Positions 22,585 through 34,889 of a stretch of DNA of 64,000 nt are shown piece after piece. This DNA comes from Dirofilaria immitis. Lineage: Eukaryota > Nematoda > Chromadorea > Rhabditida > Onchocercidae. Position numbers and translations under genes: made by a program. The stretch is taken from positions 1-64,000 of the forward strand of contig JAKNDB010000089.1 of assembly GCA_024305405.1 (NCBI GenBank). The letters run 5' to 3'. Within the stretch, counting starts at the first letter, position 1. Every line of letters starts with the position of its first letter. The notes under the pieces are model-generated. The model did no database searches. It worked only from the letters and a program-made list of their open reading frames with translations, and was not told where the DNA came from.

Positions 22585-22945
22585 TTAAATGAATGCAAGC
22601 TTAAATTTACAATCATTTCAACAATAATAAGACCCATTATAATGTAACTTTTAGACATTTAGTAATATTTAATATATCATACAATATACTTTAAATTCTT
22701 ATTAAATTTCAGTCATTGACTGCCGATACAAAGTGTTGTTCTGATGTTGCTCGCAGAAGAATAAAAATTATGTTGATGGTTTTTAAGTGATACTTCTTGC
22801 ATTTGGTGTACCTAATCTATTTAGTTCAGTTGGTACACTTGCTGCAGTTGGAGGTTTAATTGGTATTGACATTGACTTCGGTGTTGATGTAGGAAGTGCT
22901 GGAGACAGGAAAACCACATATCCTTCACATCATTTTATTAACCAT
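22585..22945 (+). pseudogene. Downstream partner copy lacking exon 1
   Basis: Exon-2-like 22585-22643, exon-3-like from 22713. Same changes as the copy at 9283: KCCSDV motif, one-base deletion and stop in GGTTTTTAAGTGA, and truncation of the tail into 3' flank at CATTTCGATGATGG. Near-identical to 9283-9645. Confidence 0.75.
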
Positions 22946-22994
22946 TTCGATGATGGTTGCAGTTAAATTGATTCAATTGATAATGTAATATCAC

Positions 22995-23100
22995 TGGCAA
23001 AGAGAAAGTTGAATAACCCTTATTTCACCTTGAATTCGGCTGAAATATAATATGCAAGTAATTGTCTTAATGAAAGTAAAGATATGAAAATTGAAATCAA
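22995..23100 (-). promoter_or_regulatory. Conserved intergenic block with AGGTNA direct repeat
   Basis: Core on the minus strand AGGTGA-AATA-AGGGTTA, with one extra G compared with other copies. Confidence 0.3.
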
Positions 23101-24474
23101 GGTGTGAAAGAAAGCAACTGATTATTGTTTCTGCATTTGTTGTTTTCTCGAAAACTAGTAATTTTCATTGACATTAAATAAAAATTTTTTTATAATTTTT
23201 AAGCCTGAATAAAACAATTTCGATTCTCAACACGCTTTATCTTATTTGCATCATTTTTGTTTACATTAAGGAAAAGGAATTGCTTTTAGTATTATAGACA
23301 GGAAGAATTGTTGCTATTATTTGACTTAATACAATTTTAATCTTGCTTGCAGCATCTTTTTGCATACTTTTTCATTTTACATTACTATTTTTTTGAATTT
23401 AATTCGTCCATTGATTTTCTTTATTATTAACAATAACTCACATCGAGCATTAACAGATAACAAAGATAACAAAGCTATTTTGAGTTTATTGTGGGTAATC
23501 ATATTCAGCTCTTAATCATTGCTAATCATTATGGACAGAAAGAAAATGATCGGTAATAATTCTCTTAATTCATTATTAGTCTGATAATCAAGCCTAAATA
23601 AACAAACAAATGTCAAAATTATTCAGGGTTTGCGAGTTCGTTCATTAAAATACGATTACTTCAAAATTTAAATTAAATCAAAAATCATGATTAAAAGATG
23701 AAGTACAAATGATATGAAAAAATAATTACAATAATTGAAAGTTTGCGAACATTTTTCGAGAAAAGACCGTTGAATTTCTCTTTTTTCAAGCGTATTTCTA
23801 AGGCTTTTTGGCCCCTTCTTTTCGTCCTTCAATATTTCGTTATCAAAGGCATATATATTGTTTTTTATTTTTCATTTTTTTGAACTGAAATACGTTAAAA
23901 ATAATCAGACGCTTTATTTTGCTCTATCACAGATATTTCAATGATATAAATTTTTTTCTATAAATTTTAAGTTGTTTTTACTTGCTTCCGTACTTTTTTT
24001 ATTCATGAAATATAAAAGTTCACTCAAGAGTTGAAATAGTCATTCAGTCTGTCATTAAATGCGAGTTACATCTATTCGAAGACTGAAATAGTAACTTCAA
24101 AATAATTTTTTCTTGAATTTCATCACATTTGTTTCAAATTTCCTTTAATTGTTGTTATTATAACAATTTTATTTGCTTAATCATCTATCAGATTTCTCTT
24201 GCTTCCTGAAATCAAACACCATTATTGATAAAAATCAATTCGCTTTTCTACCAGGCTTCGTTTACCTACTAATTTATCTATTATTAATTAATTCCTATAT
24301 ACGAATCATAAATCAACGGTACCAATGAATTTCGCGAGACTTTGTCAGAATTATCCCGAAAGATTTGGAAAAAATGTTCAAATTCTTCAAAACTTCTTGA
24401 AAAATTATTTATCTAATTATATCATAAAGTTGTTTGTCTGCTCTTCAATTCATTTGTATAATTGAACTCAAAAA
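23101..24474. other. Downstream backbone
   Basis: Array backbone matching 5290-6100 and 28300-29000. No gene. Host sequence ends shortly before 24475, where bacterial-type coding sequence begins. Confidence 0.5.
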
Positions 24475-24645
24475 GAACGCTGCGGTTGGTTTGATGCAGT
24501 TTTGGTTCCTCAAGCAGTACAACTTTCTGGAGTTTCAAGTGTTATATTAACTAAACTGGATATTCTTGATTCTTTTGACAAAATTAAAATATGTACTGGG
24601 CATGGGTATAATGGAAGTGTATTGCACATACCACCTTTAAAATAA
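24475..24645 (+). pseudogene. purA: Fragment of bacterial adenylosuccinate synthetase (nuwt)
   Basis: Open for 56 codons and clearly PurA: ERCGWFDAVLVPQAVQLSG, then VILTKLDILDSF and DKIKICTG. This is the RCGWFD...LTKLDVLDGFDEIK region conserved in alphaproteobacterial PurA (about residues 290-350 of about 430). One changed residue is visible: the usual VRQAV is VPQAV. The enzyme makes adenylosuccinate from IMP and aspartate, but this piece lacks the GTP-binding N-terminus and cannot act. It has no nuclear introns and is best explained as DNA from a Wolbachia endosymbiont placed in the nuclear genome. It abuts a dnaE fragment. Confidence 0.8.
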
Positions 24646-24680
24646 AACTACCGTTTATAAACTAAGTTTTCATTAGCGTC

Positions 24681-24850
24681 GTAGCTTATCAAACGGCTTA
24701 CCTTAAGGCCAACTATCCGTTGGAGTTTTTACAGCCTTGATGAATTTAAATATCGGTGATAGGGATAAACTGAATTTGATTTATCATACTGCAAAGCTTT
24801 GTGGAATTGTTGTCCTTCCACCTGTTATATTTTTGCAAAAAAACGCAGAA
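24681..24850 (+). pseudogene. dnaE: Fragment of bacterial DNA polymerase III alpha (nuwt)
   Basis: 24681-24732 reads VAYQTAYLKANYPLEF, then one T is missing in the T run near 24730 and the frame continues from 24737 as LMNLNIGDRDKLNLIYHTAK and GIVVLPP. This matches the DnaE region around YQTAYLKxxYPxEFxxALM...DKL...GIxVLPP. Open frame runs to 24943, but similarity fades after about 24840, and the Lys-rich end may be host sequence. A dead piece of a Wolbachia-type gene. The order purA-dnaE may reflect two joined fragments. Confidence 0.75.
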
Positions 24851-24943
24851 ATAAAAAATTCGATAAAAAATTGTGGTGTATGTAAAGAAAAGAAAAAATT
24901 TCTAAGGCGATATTACGGTAAGCATAGTAAAAAACGAGAATGA

Positions 24944-25778
24944 ATTTAACGATGAATTATTACAACAGAGGAAAAAATGATGCTGATTTGTTCGATCACT
25001 ATAATCTAGTTCACTATTTGTGAAGAAGAGAGAGGATATGATTAACAAAGGCAATCAAACATGAGGAGCAATGCTTAGTGTGATTACGGTCAGTAAAGCC
25101 TTAGATACGATAGCAAGAGACATTATATTTTAACCTCTGTCTCGATAAGCAAATCATCTTGCTCCATAATGGAATGTTCCTTTTTGAATGATAATCAAAA
25201 TTTGTTTTATTCCGTTTATAGATGATTTTGGTTAAATTTTTTATAGTTTTGCACTCGAAATCAGCTATGAATTAATTTATTGGCAAAAATGGGCAAACTG
25301 TTATCAGTTTTAAAAATCACGCCATTCAGAAGTGAACTAGCTACTTCATCCGATTCATTGACTTTAGTAGCGATGAAACCAACAAAATGAAATTGTCTCA
25401 ATGTATTAATCATTTTTGTCATTCATTAGATGATAGGTTCTACACATTCTGTAATCCTTTCATCTTATGACTTGCCAATTTTCTTGAAAATTAGATGAAA
25501 AATTTTTTGATAAACATCAGTAAATTTTCATATTATTCCTCAAGTGTATATGAAAATGTTACATCCAAAAAGTTTGTTGGGCATTTGTAATGACAATATA
25601 TTAAAAAAATCATTGATTAGTTTTTATTGTATATTCTCATTGAATGAATATCTCTCAGTAAGAATATGATGAACATTTTTTAACATTTCTTAAAAGAATC
25701 AATTAGTAATATAATTTATTGTAAGCCTTGTGAGTTTTAACATAATAGTAAAACTGTAAATTGAATTATATTTGCAGG
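24944..25778 (+). repeat. Divergent upstream backbone ending in a spare acceptor
   Basis: Resembles the upstream region of array genes at low similarity. It ends exactly at TATATTTGCAGGA (25767-25779), where it is fused to TTCCTATTGAATAAG, the last 170 bp upstream of the next copy. So two acceptors, at 25777 and 25929, precede the gene at 25947. Confidence 0.5.
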
Positions 25779-25946
25779 ATTCCTATTGAATAAGTTTGTC
25801 TCAACAAGAATATGAGGGTGTTTTATCTATTGCATTTTCATATTGCAAGCGTTATGAGTTGATAACATGTTTTCATATGATAGGCATCATTTAGTATTGT
25901 ACAATTGTGAACTGAATTATATTTGCAGGAATTTTGGATTCTTATT

Positions 25947-26625
25947 ATGTGCTCATTTGGTAATCCTAAATCTTCGATTGCTGTAATAATAATGTAAGTT
26001 AAAGTGATAAACATATGTTTTTTATTGTCATGATAAAGAAAGAAAAAAAGATATTGTTATGATATAATCCATTCAATTTATTTGTCTATTAATATATTCT
26101 TCTATTTTAGCGCAATATTATTATTTGCTGAAATGAATGCAATAGCAAGTCTAAAGTTACAATCGTTCAACAATAATAGAGCTCGTCGTAATGTAAGTTT
26201 TAGACTTTTAGTAATGTTCAATATATTATACATATACTGTAAAAGCTTATTAAGTTTCAGCCATTGACTGCCGATACAAAGTGCTGTCCTGATATTGTTG
26301 GCAGAAGGACAAAAGATATATTGGATTGCGACTTTGGACTGAAAATAATGGACTTTATCTTGATACTGGAATTAGTGCAATTGCTGCAGCTGGTATAGTT
26401 GGTGTAATTGCTGCTGGTCTTGGCTTTGGTGCTGGTTTAATTGGTGTTGGTATACGGAACTTTTGGAAAACCTTAACATCTTCATCTCAAACTGTTCAAG
26501 CAGGTAATGCAAGTCCTGTACTGTCGACTGGTGGTGGCACATACTACTCGAACGGTGGAAATAATGGACAACATTATTATTATTCACCTCCGCCTTACTA
26601 TTTTCATTATTACTATTATGGCTGA
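25947..26625 (+). pseudogene. Array copy with single A-run frameshift (subfamily I)
   Basis: Exons 25947-25993, 26111-26192 and 26261-26625. Exons 1 and 2 are intact (start MCSFGNPKSS; NNNRARRN). Exon 3 starts PLTADTKCCPDIVGRRTK, then AGGACAAAAGA has four A where intact paralogues have five, so the frame is lost right at TKR. The original frame resumes from 26326 and is clean to the stop, with GLGFGAGLIGVGI, TSSSQTVQAGNAS and a shorter Tyr tail than other copies. AATAAA at 26718-26723. Either a very recent loss or a homopolymer error in the assembly. Confidence 0.75.
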
Positions 26626-27112
26626 ACTTCATATTACCTTTTGAAACTTTTATAACTATAGATTGAAAACTTTTATAAATTACACGAAATTTTTTGTGAT
26701 ATTCTATCGGAAAATTCAATAAACTATTAAATAGTTTGATTCACGGAAATTAATTCCTTAAATATATGAAAAAGCAATATAGCCTTTTTTCTCAAATATA
26801 TCAAAAAGCAATAAAGTAATATAGCACAAAGATTATCAAATATAAGTCTTCCGCAATTTTGTTGTATATTGTAATCAGTGATGTATTATTGGTATTTAAT
26901 AAAATTTTGTTCATCCATTCGTATATTTCACAAATTTCTCAATCTTTCATTTCGTTTCACAATACATTTTATACTGTTTATATCATTCAGAGACAGAGAC
27001 AAGGAGAATTATATTATTATTTGATTTTATGCGTAATTTTCCATAATTCTTCATATTTCATTATTAATTGCTTTCTGAACTTAATTCGTCCATTGTTGTT
27101 CTTTGCTATTAA
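26626..27112 (+). other. 3' UTR and spacer
   Basis: Near-identical to 22104-22584, with AATAAA at 26718-26723. No gene. Confidence 0.55.
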
Positions 27113-27522
27113 ATGAATGAAAGCTTAAATTTGCAATCATTTCAACAATAATAGGGCCCATTGTAATGTAAGTTTTAGACACTTAGTAATATTTAATATA
27201 TCATACAATATACTCTGATATTGTTCGCAGAAGAATTAAAAAATATGTTGATGGTTTTCAAGTAATACTTCTTGCATTTGGTGTAGCTAATCTATTTATT
27301 CGGTTGATACACTTGCTGCAGTTGATGGTTTAATTAATGTTGGCATTGGTTTGAGTTTACTTGTTGGTGCAGGAAGTGCTTGGAAAGGAAAAACCACTTC
27401 ACATCATTTTATTAACTATCGTAGTTTTTGCACACACTTCTCGAACAAGGGAAATAATGAATACGGTGGAATACATCATCTCTTTATTCTTCCTCTACCT
27501 TGTCAATATTATTATATTTAAC
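27113..27522 (+). pseudogene. Downstream partner copy, partly decayed
   Basis: Exon-2-like 27113-27167 with a good donor GTAAGT. The end of intron 2 and the start of exon 3 are deleted at about 27213 (ATATAC|TCTGATATTG). The rest of exon 3 is less broken than its relatives at 9411 and 22713: GFQVILLAFGVANLF is in frame, then a frameshift. The tail with TATTATTATATTTAA is still present. 3' UTR with AATAAA near 27604. Confidence 0.65.
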
Positions 27523-30401
27523 TGTTACATTACTGTGCAGATTGAAAACTCTTAAAGTTTTATGCAAAATTTTGCTTTCTGTTACAATTATAAATGAAAT
27601 TCAATAAACTATTAAACAGATCGTGCACTGAAATAAATTCTTGGAATATATCAAAAGCTACGTTTGAAAACGCAGAAGTTTTCCGCAACTTAGTTAATAG
27701 TTTATACTATTTGAACTAATCAATAATTTATTAATTAAAATGGAATAGCAAAAATGTTTAGTATATGATATAATATACTGCAAAAGCTTATTAAATTTCA
27801 TTTGACAATAAATATATTACCAAATTTCTCTGTCAATTACTATGGTTAGTTGAAATAATTTAATTAAACAATTGAAAGATAATAATTATTTTTAAATATC
27901 ATACGTCTAAGTTTACATTTCTAAAATAATATTCTTCATGAAATGCTTGTTAAAATTTATATCAAAAAGGTTGAAAGCGTTTTAATATCAGTATAAGAGA
28001 TCGAAATTCTGTGCTAATTAAACATGCCATTTCGACGATGATTGCAGTTAAACTGATTCAATTAATAATTTAATTAATAAATAGAATGGAATGAATCGTT
28101 GAAAGGATCATAATTAAAGCAACATAATTGAAGTAAAACAAAGAAACGGATGTAAAAAAGTGCCTTTTAAAAAATTCGAGCGAAAAGGAATAATTGGCAA
28201 AGAGAAAGTTGAATAACCTTATTTCACCTTGAATTCGGCTGAAATATAATATGAAAGTAATTGTCTTAATGAAAGTACAAGATATGAAAATTGAAATTAA
28301 AGTATAAAAGAAAGTAACTGATAATTGTTTCTGCATTTGTTGCTTTTTGAAAACCAGTGATATTTTATTGACATTTAACAAAAATTTATTGATAATTTTT
28401 TAAACGTTAATAAAATAACCTCGGTTCTCAATACATTTTACTTATTTGCATCACTTTTATGAAACAGAAAGAACTGTTACTATTACTTAATTTAATACAC
28501 TTACAATTTTGTTTGCAACATCTTTTTGCATACTTTTTCATTTTACATTACTATTTTTTTGAATTTAATTCGTTCATTGCTTTTCTTTATTACTAACAAT
28601 AACTCACATCGAACATTAACAGATAACAAAGATAACAAAGTTATTTTGAGTTTATTGTGGGTAATCATATTCAGCTCTTAATCATTGCTAATCATTATGG
28701 ACAGAAAAAATGGTCGGTAATAGTTCTCTTAATTCATTATTAGTCTGTTAATCAAGCCTAAATAAACAAACAATTGTCAAAATTATTTAAGGTTTGCGAG
28801 TTCGTTCATTGAAATATGATTGCTTCAAAATTTAAATTGAATCAAAAATTATGAATAAAAGATGAAGTACAAATGATATGAAAAAGCAATTACAGTAATT
28901 GAAGGTTTACGAACATTTTTCAAGAAAAATCGTTAAATTTTCTTTTTCAACCTATTTCTAAAGCTTTTTGGCCTCTCCACTTTGTCTTTCAATATATCGT
29001 CATCAGAAGGATATGCATTGTTTTTTAGTTAGAGCCACATCTTGTTCTAAAAAAGTGCTATGCATTCCCGATAAAGCTGGAAAAGCTGGTTAAATATGTT
29101 TCTTTTTATTCAGAGCTCGAAACGTCAAAGTGTTAAAAATCATGAATTTAAATCCAAATATTGTTTTTTTAAATCGAAGGAATTCTCGCTGCCAGTGTAA
29201 TTAACACTTTTATTTTTAAGTCGTATAATGCATTGACTTGGATTTTGAGAATTTCTAAATTATATTAATGTTTAAAATTTATCATTTGGAAAAAGTTTTC
29301 AGAGACTGAAAAAACTTTTAATTAAAAATAAAAATTTATTCAGAATTCTATATCTGTAGAAATTAGCGATCATGACTTGAAGCTCTACTTACCACTTTAC
29401 AATACGATAAACATCATTGATCATATGAATAAAATCAAGAAAATGAGCGAAAAAAATGACGAAGAAGATTCTCAACCGGAAAATAACGACGGAAATACAT
29501 AAATTAGTTAAAAAAATATTAGATTTTATTTGACTATTTCAAAAATTTGGAAAAAGTGTTCAAATTTTCGAGAACTTTTCAAAGAATTATTTGTCTAGTT
29601 ACATTACTAAAATTTTCCACCTTCATTCAATTCATTACTGTCACAAATGCCAGAGAATATTAAAATTGGAAAATTCAGAAGCAACATGTGACAAGTCGAT
29701 AATGGATGCTAACTAAATGATCAGTTTATTCCTAATATGATAAAACTTCTATGATAAAGACAAAAGAAAAAATTTATAAGAAAGATTGCTTGTCAATCCT
29801 TGCTAATGAGAAAACGTATCCAAAATATGCAATAAATTTAAATGAAATTTTATGAAGCCTGCAAAAGTAAGGCCTTATTTATTTCAACAATGGAAGTCTG
29901 TTTCATAAATGGAAGTCTGTTTCATGAACGCAATATGATAACGGATCTTCACGGGACATCAAAATCTTATTGAATATTTATTTCCTATTTGTTTCAGAAT
30001 CAATTTATTTTTCGTTGTAATCACTTACCGCTAATTTCACTTGTAAGGCTTTTTGAATTTTATTGATATGATCAATTTTATTGATATATTTCTATTATGC
30101 AATGCAACTGAAATCCGATCGCACGTTTATGTTTAACATCGTAATCATTGATATGGAGATCGAATAAAATTTCTTATTCCTTGCATTTTTCGATAAGCAA
30201 AAGACTCACTGTTATTGGATTTTTTGCATTATATGAGCTTTGATATAAGATAGTTTATTCTATTCAAGTTCCATTAATTAGCAAATGATTTACGAAATCA
30301 CATCAATTGTTTCATTTCCTACTTTGCTCTTTTTTCTTTTTTAAATAATGGATTTCTTTTTATAACTTTACTCCATGCATGAAATCAAAGATAATAGATA
30401 G
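27523..30401. other. Downstream and upstream backbone
   Basis: 27565-29025 matches 4560-6040; 29030-29870 matches 17890-18720; 30090-30380 matches 18800-19100. No gene apart from shadows. Confidence 0.5.
28193..28300 (-). promoter_or_regulatory. Conserved intergenic block with AGGTNA direct repeat
   Basis: Core on the minus strand AGGTGA-AATA-AGGTTA: the best match to a spaced direct repeat among all copies. Confidence 0.35.
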
Positions 30402-30551
30402 AGCTCACAACAATCTTTTCATTCAACAGACTTATCTTCTGATATGTTACAACGCATTTTAGTTGTAATTATTCCATTGTCAGAAACTGATGAAATTATT
30501 TGTTTAGATGAATTACGAAAATTTCATTTATTACTAAACAAAAGAAAATAA
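30402..30551 (+). CDS. Conserved mini-ORF or candidate exon, copy 4
   Basis: 50 codons in the shared frame to TAA, with the same 15-nt in-frame deletion as the copy at 19657 (CLDELRKFHLLLNKRK). Preceded by AATAGATAG. Confidence 0.3.
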   Translation, partial: SSQQSFHSTDLSSDMLQRILVVIIPLSETDEIICLDELRKFHLLLNKRK

Positions 30552-31834
30552 GATTTTGATTAGGACGGCGAAATAGACTAAGATTTTTTTTCTTATGCTC
30601 CGATGATCATTTAATATTTTTGATGTTATGAAAGCATCTTAAACATCGCAATTTCTTATGTTATGTATACAAGTAAAGGGTAATGTGGCTAATATTTATG
30701 ATAGCATTAATATCACAAAATGATATCAAACAACGAATCATCTTCCATCTGTCTGAATCAAAATAATACGATAGGTATAATAAGACGATGACGATAAAAT
30801 CAATTTAACAATTAATTATTATTATAATAATAGACAAGAAGAGATGCCTGTCTTTTCGGACATTCTAATCTATTCAAATATGGAAAGAAAAGAGGAAAAA
30901 CACGGTTTACAAAGAAAATCAAGGAGTCTCTTCAATGTATGTCAACTACCGTATTGATAGACATTTCATCCTGCATATTTTATAGATCTACATGGAATTC
31001 AATTAAACTTTTTAATAATTTCTATTCCTGAAATGCTCTCTTTCAGAACATCAGAAATGGTTACATAATCAACTGGAAACAATAATATGAGAAAGTAATT
31101 TGTAATTAATTCTGTGCACTCCGAACAACTGTCAATCAATATACCGTATTAAAATATTTATTTTTATATAACTTTCAGATTTTTGCGCGGCTAATTTTGA
31201 ATCCCAAACAACAATTAAAAAAATGATAGAAATGAATTGAATAGGCAAAAAATATTATTAACCATCTTTTCAGGAACAGAATTAATTAGAAAAGTGTAAT
31301 TAAATATGTAATAAAAATCCAAGCCTCATGAATTGATGCTTTGACAAAAAATAAGCCAGTTGTTATTAAATTTGAAAATTACATAATGTAAAATAGGATT
31401 AGCTCTTTTAGTCCAATTCTTTAAATTTAATAGTGGCCAAATCATTAAAACGGTGATATTTCAATATATTAGTCATTTTTGTAAATCAGTAAATGTAAGA
31501 TTTTACACGTCTTGTGAATCCTTCATTCTAAATTTTATGACTTGTAGTTATTAGATGGAAAGAATTTTTTCATAATCGTAAATAAATTTTGACATTATTC
31601 TTTAAATATATGTGAAAACATTAAACTTTGTTGAAAATTTACTGTAGTAACATCTAAAAAATTCATAAATCACTTTTATTATAAATTACCATTGAATAAG
31701 TTTGTCTCAACAAGAATATTAGGGTGTTTTATCTATTGCATTTTCATATTGCAAGCATTATGAGTTGATAACATGTTTTCATATGATAGGCATCATTTAG
31801 TATAGTACAATTGTGAACTGAATTATATTTGCAG
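30552..31834 (+). repeat. Upstream backbone of copy at 31852
   Basis: GATGCCTGTCTTT marker at about 30843. From 30948 it is near-identical to the start of the window. Confidence 0.7.
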
Positions 31835-31851
31835 GAATTTGGATTCTCATT

Positions 31852-32510
31852 ATGTGGTCATTCGGTATCCTAAATCTTCGATTGCTGTAATAATGATGTA
31901 AGTTAAAGTGATAAACATATGTTCTTACTGTCATGATAAAGAAAGAAAAGATATTGTTATGACATAATTAATTCAACTTCTATTTTAGTGCAATATTATT
32001 ATTTGCTGAAATGAATGCAATAACAAGCCTAAAGTTACAATCGTTCAACAATAATAGAGCTCGTCGTAATGTAAGTTTTAGACTTTTAGTAATGTTTAAT
32101 ATATCATATAATATACTGTAAAACCCTGTTAAATTTCAGCCATTGACTGCCGATACAAAGTGCTGTCCTGATATTGCTCGCAGAAGGACAAAAGACTTAT
32201 TAAATTACAACTTTGGACTGCAGGTGGACCTAGTTTATACGCTACAATTACTGCAATTTCTGCAGCTAGTATAGCTGGTATGATTGGTACTGGTCTTGGT
32301 TTTGGTGCTGGTTTATTTGTTGCTGGTATAAGAGGCATTTGGGAACAGAAAACCGGAATATCTTCATCTCAAGCTGTTCAACCAGGTAGAACAAGTGGTT
32401 ATCCTATTGCATCACCGGCGGGTGCTGGCATTCACTACTCAAACGGTGGAAATGGACAACATCATTATTACTATTATTTTCCTCCGCCTTACTATTACTA
32501 CTATGGCTGA
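31852..32510 (+). pseudogene. Array copy with two frameshifts, near-duplicate of 902
   Basis: Exons 31852-31897, 31989-32070 and 32140-32510. Carries the same one-base exon 1 deletion as the copy at 902, plus a second loss of one A in AGGACAAAAGAC before TKR. Otherwise the two are almost the same, including the GRTSGYP linker and the FPPP-containing Tyr tail. AATAAA at 32592-32597. The extra frameshift makes this the more decayed of the two, unless it is an error in a poly-A run. Confidence 0.8.
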
Positions 32511-32990
32511 CTAAGATGCTTCATATTACCGTATAGATTGAAAACTTTTAAAAATTACACGAAATTTTTGCAATATTCTATCGAAAAATTCAATAAACTA
32601 TTAAATAGATTGATTCACGGTAATCAATTTCTTAAATACATGAAAAAACAATATAGCTTTTTCTTAAATATATCAAAAAACAAAAGCAATAAAGTAATAT
32701 AGCACAAAGATTATCACAAATAAGTCTTCCGCAATTTTGTTGTATATTGTAATCAGTGATGTATTATTGGTATTTAATAAAATTTTGTTCATCCATTCGT
32801 ATATTTCACAAATTTCTCAATCTTTAATAAAGTCATTTTGTTTCACAATAAATTTTATGCTATTTATGTCATTCTCAGAGACAAGGAGAATTACCACTAT
32901 TTTTGATTTTATGCGTAATTTTTTATAGTTTATTTTTCGTTATTAATTGCTTTTTGAATTTAATTCGGCCGTTGTTGCTTTTTGCTATTA
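32511..32990 (+). other. 3' UTR and spacer
   Basis: Near-identical to 1562-2040. No gene supported. Confidence 0.55.
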
Positions 32991-33483
32991 AATAAATGCC
33001 ATAGCAAGCTTAAAGTTAGAGTCATTTAACGATAATAAGACCCGTCTCAATGTAAATTTCGTACTTTTGGTAAGATAATATTTAATATATCGTATAATGT
33101 ATTGTGAAAATTCATTTAAATTTCAGTCATTGACTACCGATACAAAGCGTTATCCTAATATTGCTTACAAAGAACAAAAAGGTTTCTTGAATCCTCTTGG
33201 TGGCTTCCAGCAGCTAATGGATCTGTATTTGCTACAATTGATGCATTTTTGGTCTAACTGGTGTTGCTCTTGGCTTTGGTACTAGTTTTAATTGCTGGTA
33301 TAGGAGGGGCTTGGAAAAGAAAAACCGGAACATCTTCATCTTAAACTGTTCAAGCAGGTAGTGCAGGTGGTTACTATATTCTATCACTGATGGGTGGTGC
33401 ATTACACTACTCGAACGATGGAAATAATGGACAACCCATTATTATTATTTCTTTTCGTCTTTTATTATTATTATTATGGTTGA
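32991..33483 (+). pseudogene. Downstream partner copy lacking exon 1
   Basis: Near-duplicate of 2041-2535: exon-2-like to 33051, exon-3-like 33127-33483. Same TKRYP change and frameshift. It keeps TTGGAAAAGAAAAACCGG where the other copy reads TTGCAAAAGAAAAACCTG, so the copies have begun to differ. Confidence 0.75.
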
Positions 33484-34880
33484 CTAATGTACTTCGTATT
33501 GCCATAATATTACCGTATTGATTGAAAACAACTATAAGCAAAGTGTGCACTGAAATAAATTTTTAAATATATCAAAAAGCCATATTATAAAGATTATCAT
33601 AGAAAAATCAGTAATTTGCTGAAATGAGATATCAAAAATAAATTAATATTACTTGCTCGCTGTTGAAATATGACCTATAACTGCGTCGACGGAAAAAAGT
33701 AGTCAATATTTCACTACTTTCTGCTTCTCGATATAAATTGGAATCAGAATCAGCTTAAATTACTGATAATCAGATTTTGTAAATCATTTTAGTTAATACG
33801 AAAATGATATGAAGCCCTATAGAACTATTTTCAAAATTAATTACTATTTGTTTCAAATAAATCTGTATAAATTGCACGTTATTAACATTTAATAAAATTT
33901 TATTCATTAATTCATATTTTCCGCTTATTTTTAAGCAATGAATAAATTATTCGATATATTTTATCATATTTAATCACTTTTGTAGACAAATAGAATTGCT
34001 AATATTATAACATTTATTCTCGTTATCAATTTTACATTGGCAATATTTGCATACATTATCTATATTTCATTATTATTTTCTTTTGTATTTAATTCTTTTA
34101 TTATTTATCATCACTACTAACAATAGCTCATCGAGCATTAATAGACAAAAATAATTTTGTGTTTGTTTTCAATAACTATTTTCAGATTTTTATTTTATAT
34201 ACATTGATTTCATTTCTCTCATTTTATATTTTTAAAAATACGTCTTAGCTATCATTTAAGTGTTCGCCACCAATGCCGTAGTCATATTTTTGTAGTTATG
34301 AATCAAAATCAGAATTCAAAACTTTTAAACTAAGTAGAAACGCTTATTTCAATGAGGTATAATTTACGATGGATTGGTTTTCTGATTATAGAGAATTAAT
34401 TATTTATTTATTTCTTATTTTACCTCATATTTCAACTGTTTTCATATTCAATTTTCTTGATGTCTTGAAAGATGGCACTTTAGAGAGAAGCTGAATGAAA
34501 AAAGTTTCGACAAAAATCCCAATTTAACAACTCAACTTTTAAAAAACAAACAAGCTGTTGTCATTTTCAAAATTATATGACGCATAATTTCGAATTAATT
34601 ATTTTCTTCGTCCAACATTTTGAACTTAGCTTAGTGTTACTTACTTTCTGATTCCATTCTGAATTTTATGCCTATCAATGATTCCGGAAATTAAGATAAA
34701 AACATTAATTCCGATAAACATGAGCAAAATGTATTTCACCTATCTCACACGGATTTCACAGCGTCTTTAAGTATTCATTCAGCAAAACATAATCGTCATT
34801 TTTTCATAATTTCATAAAAATCAACAAAAATATGTTTCCTTATTTTTATAAGTCTTTATGTGATAGAGTCAGCTTTAAAC
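33484..34880. other. Flank after the duplicated block
   Basis: Matches 2536-3186 up to about 34131, then continues as more divergent backbone. No gene. Confidence 0.5.
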
Positions 34881-34889
34881 TGAATTATG

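Noticed and set aside
22334..22588. 84-codon frame recurring at 26859 and partly at 32737 and 9062
   Set aside because: It starts at TTG, sits in the spacer between paired copies, and the frame differs among the older duplicates.
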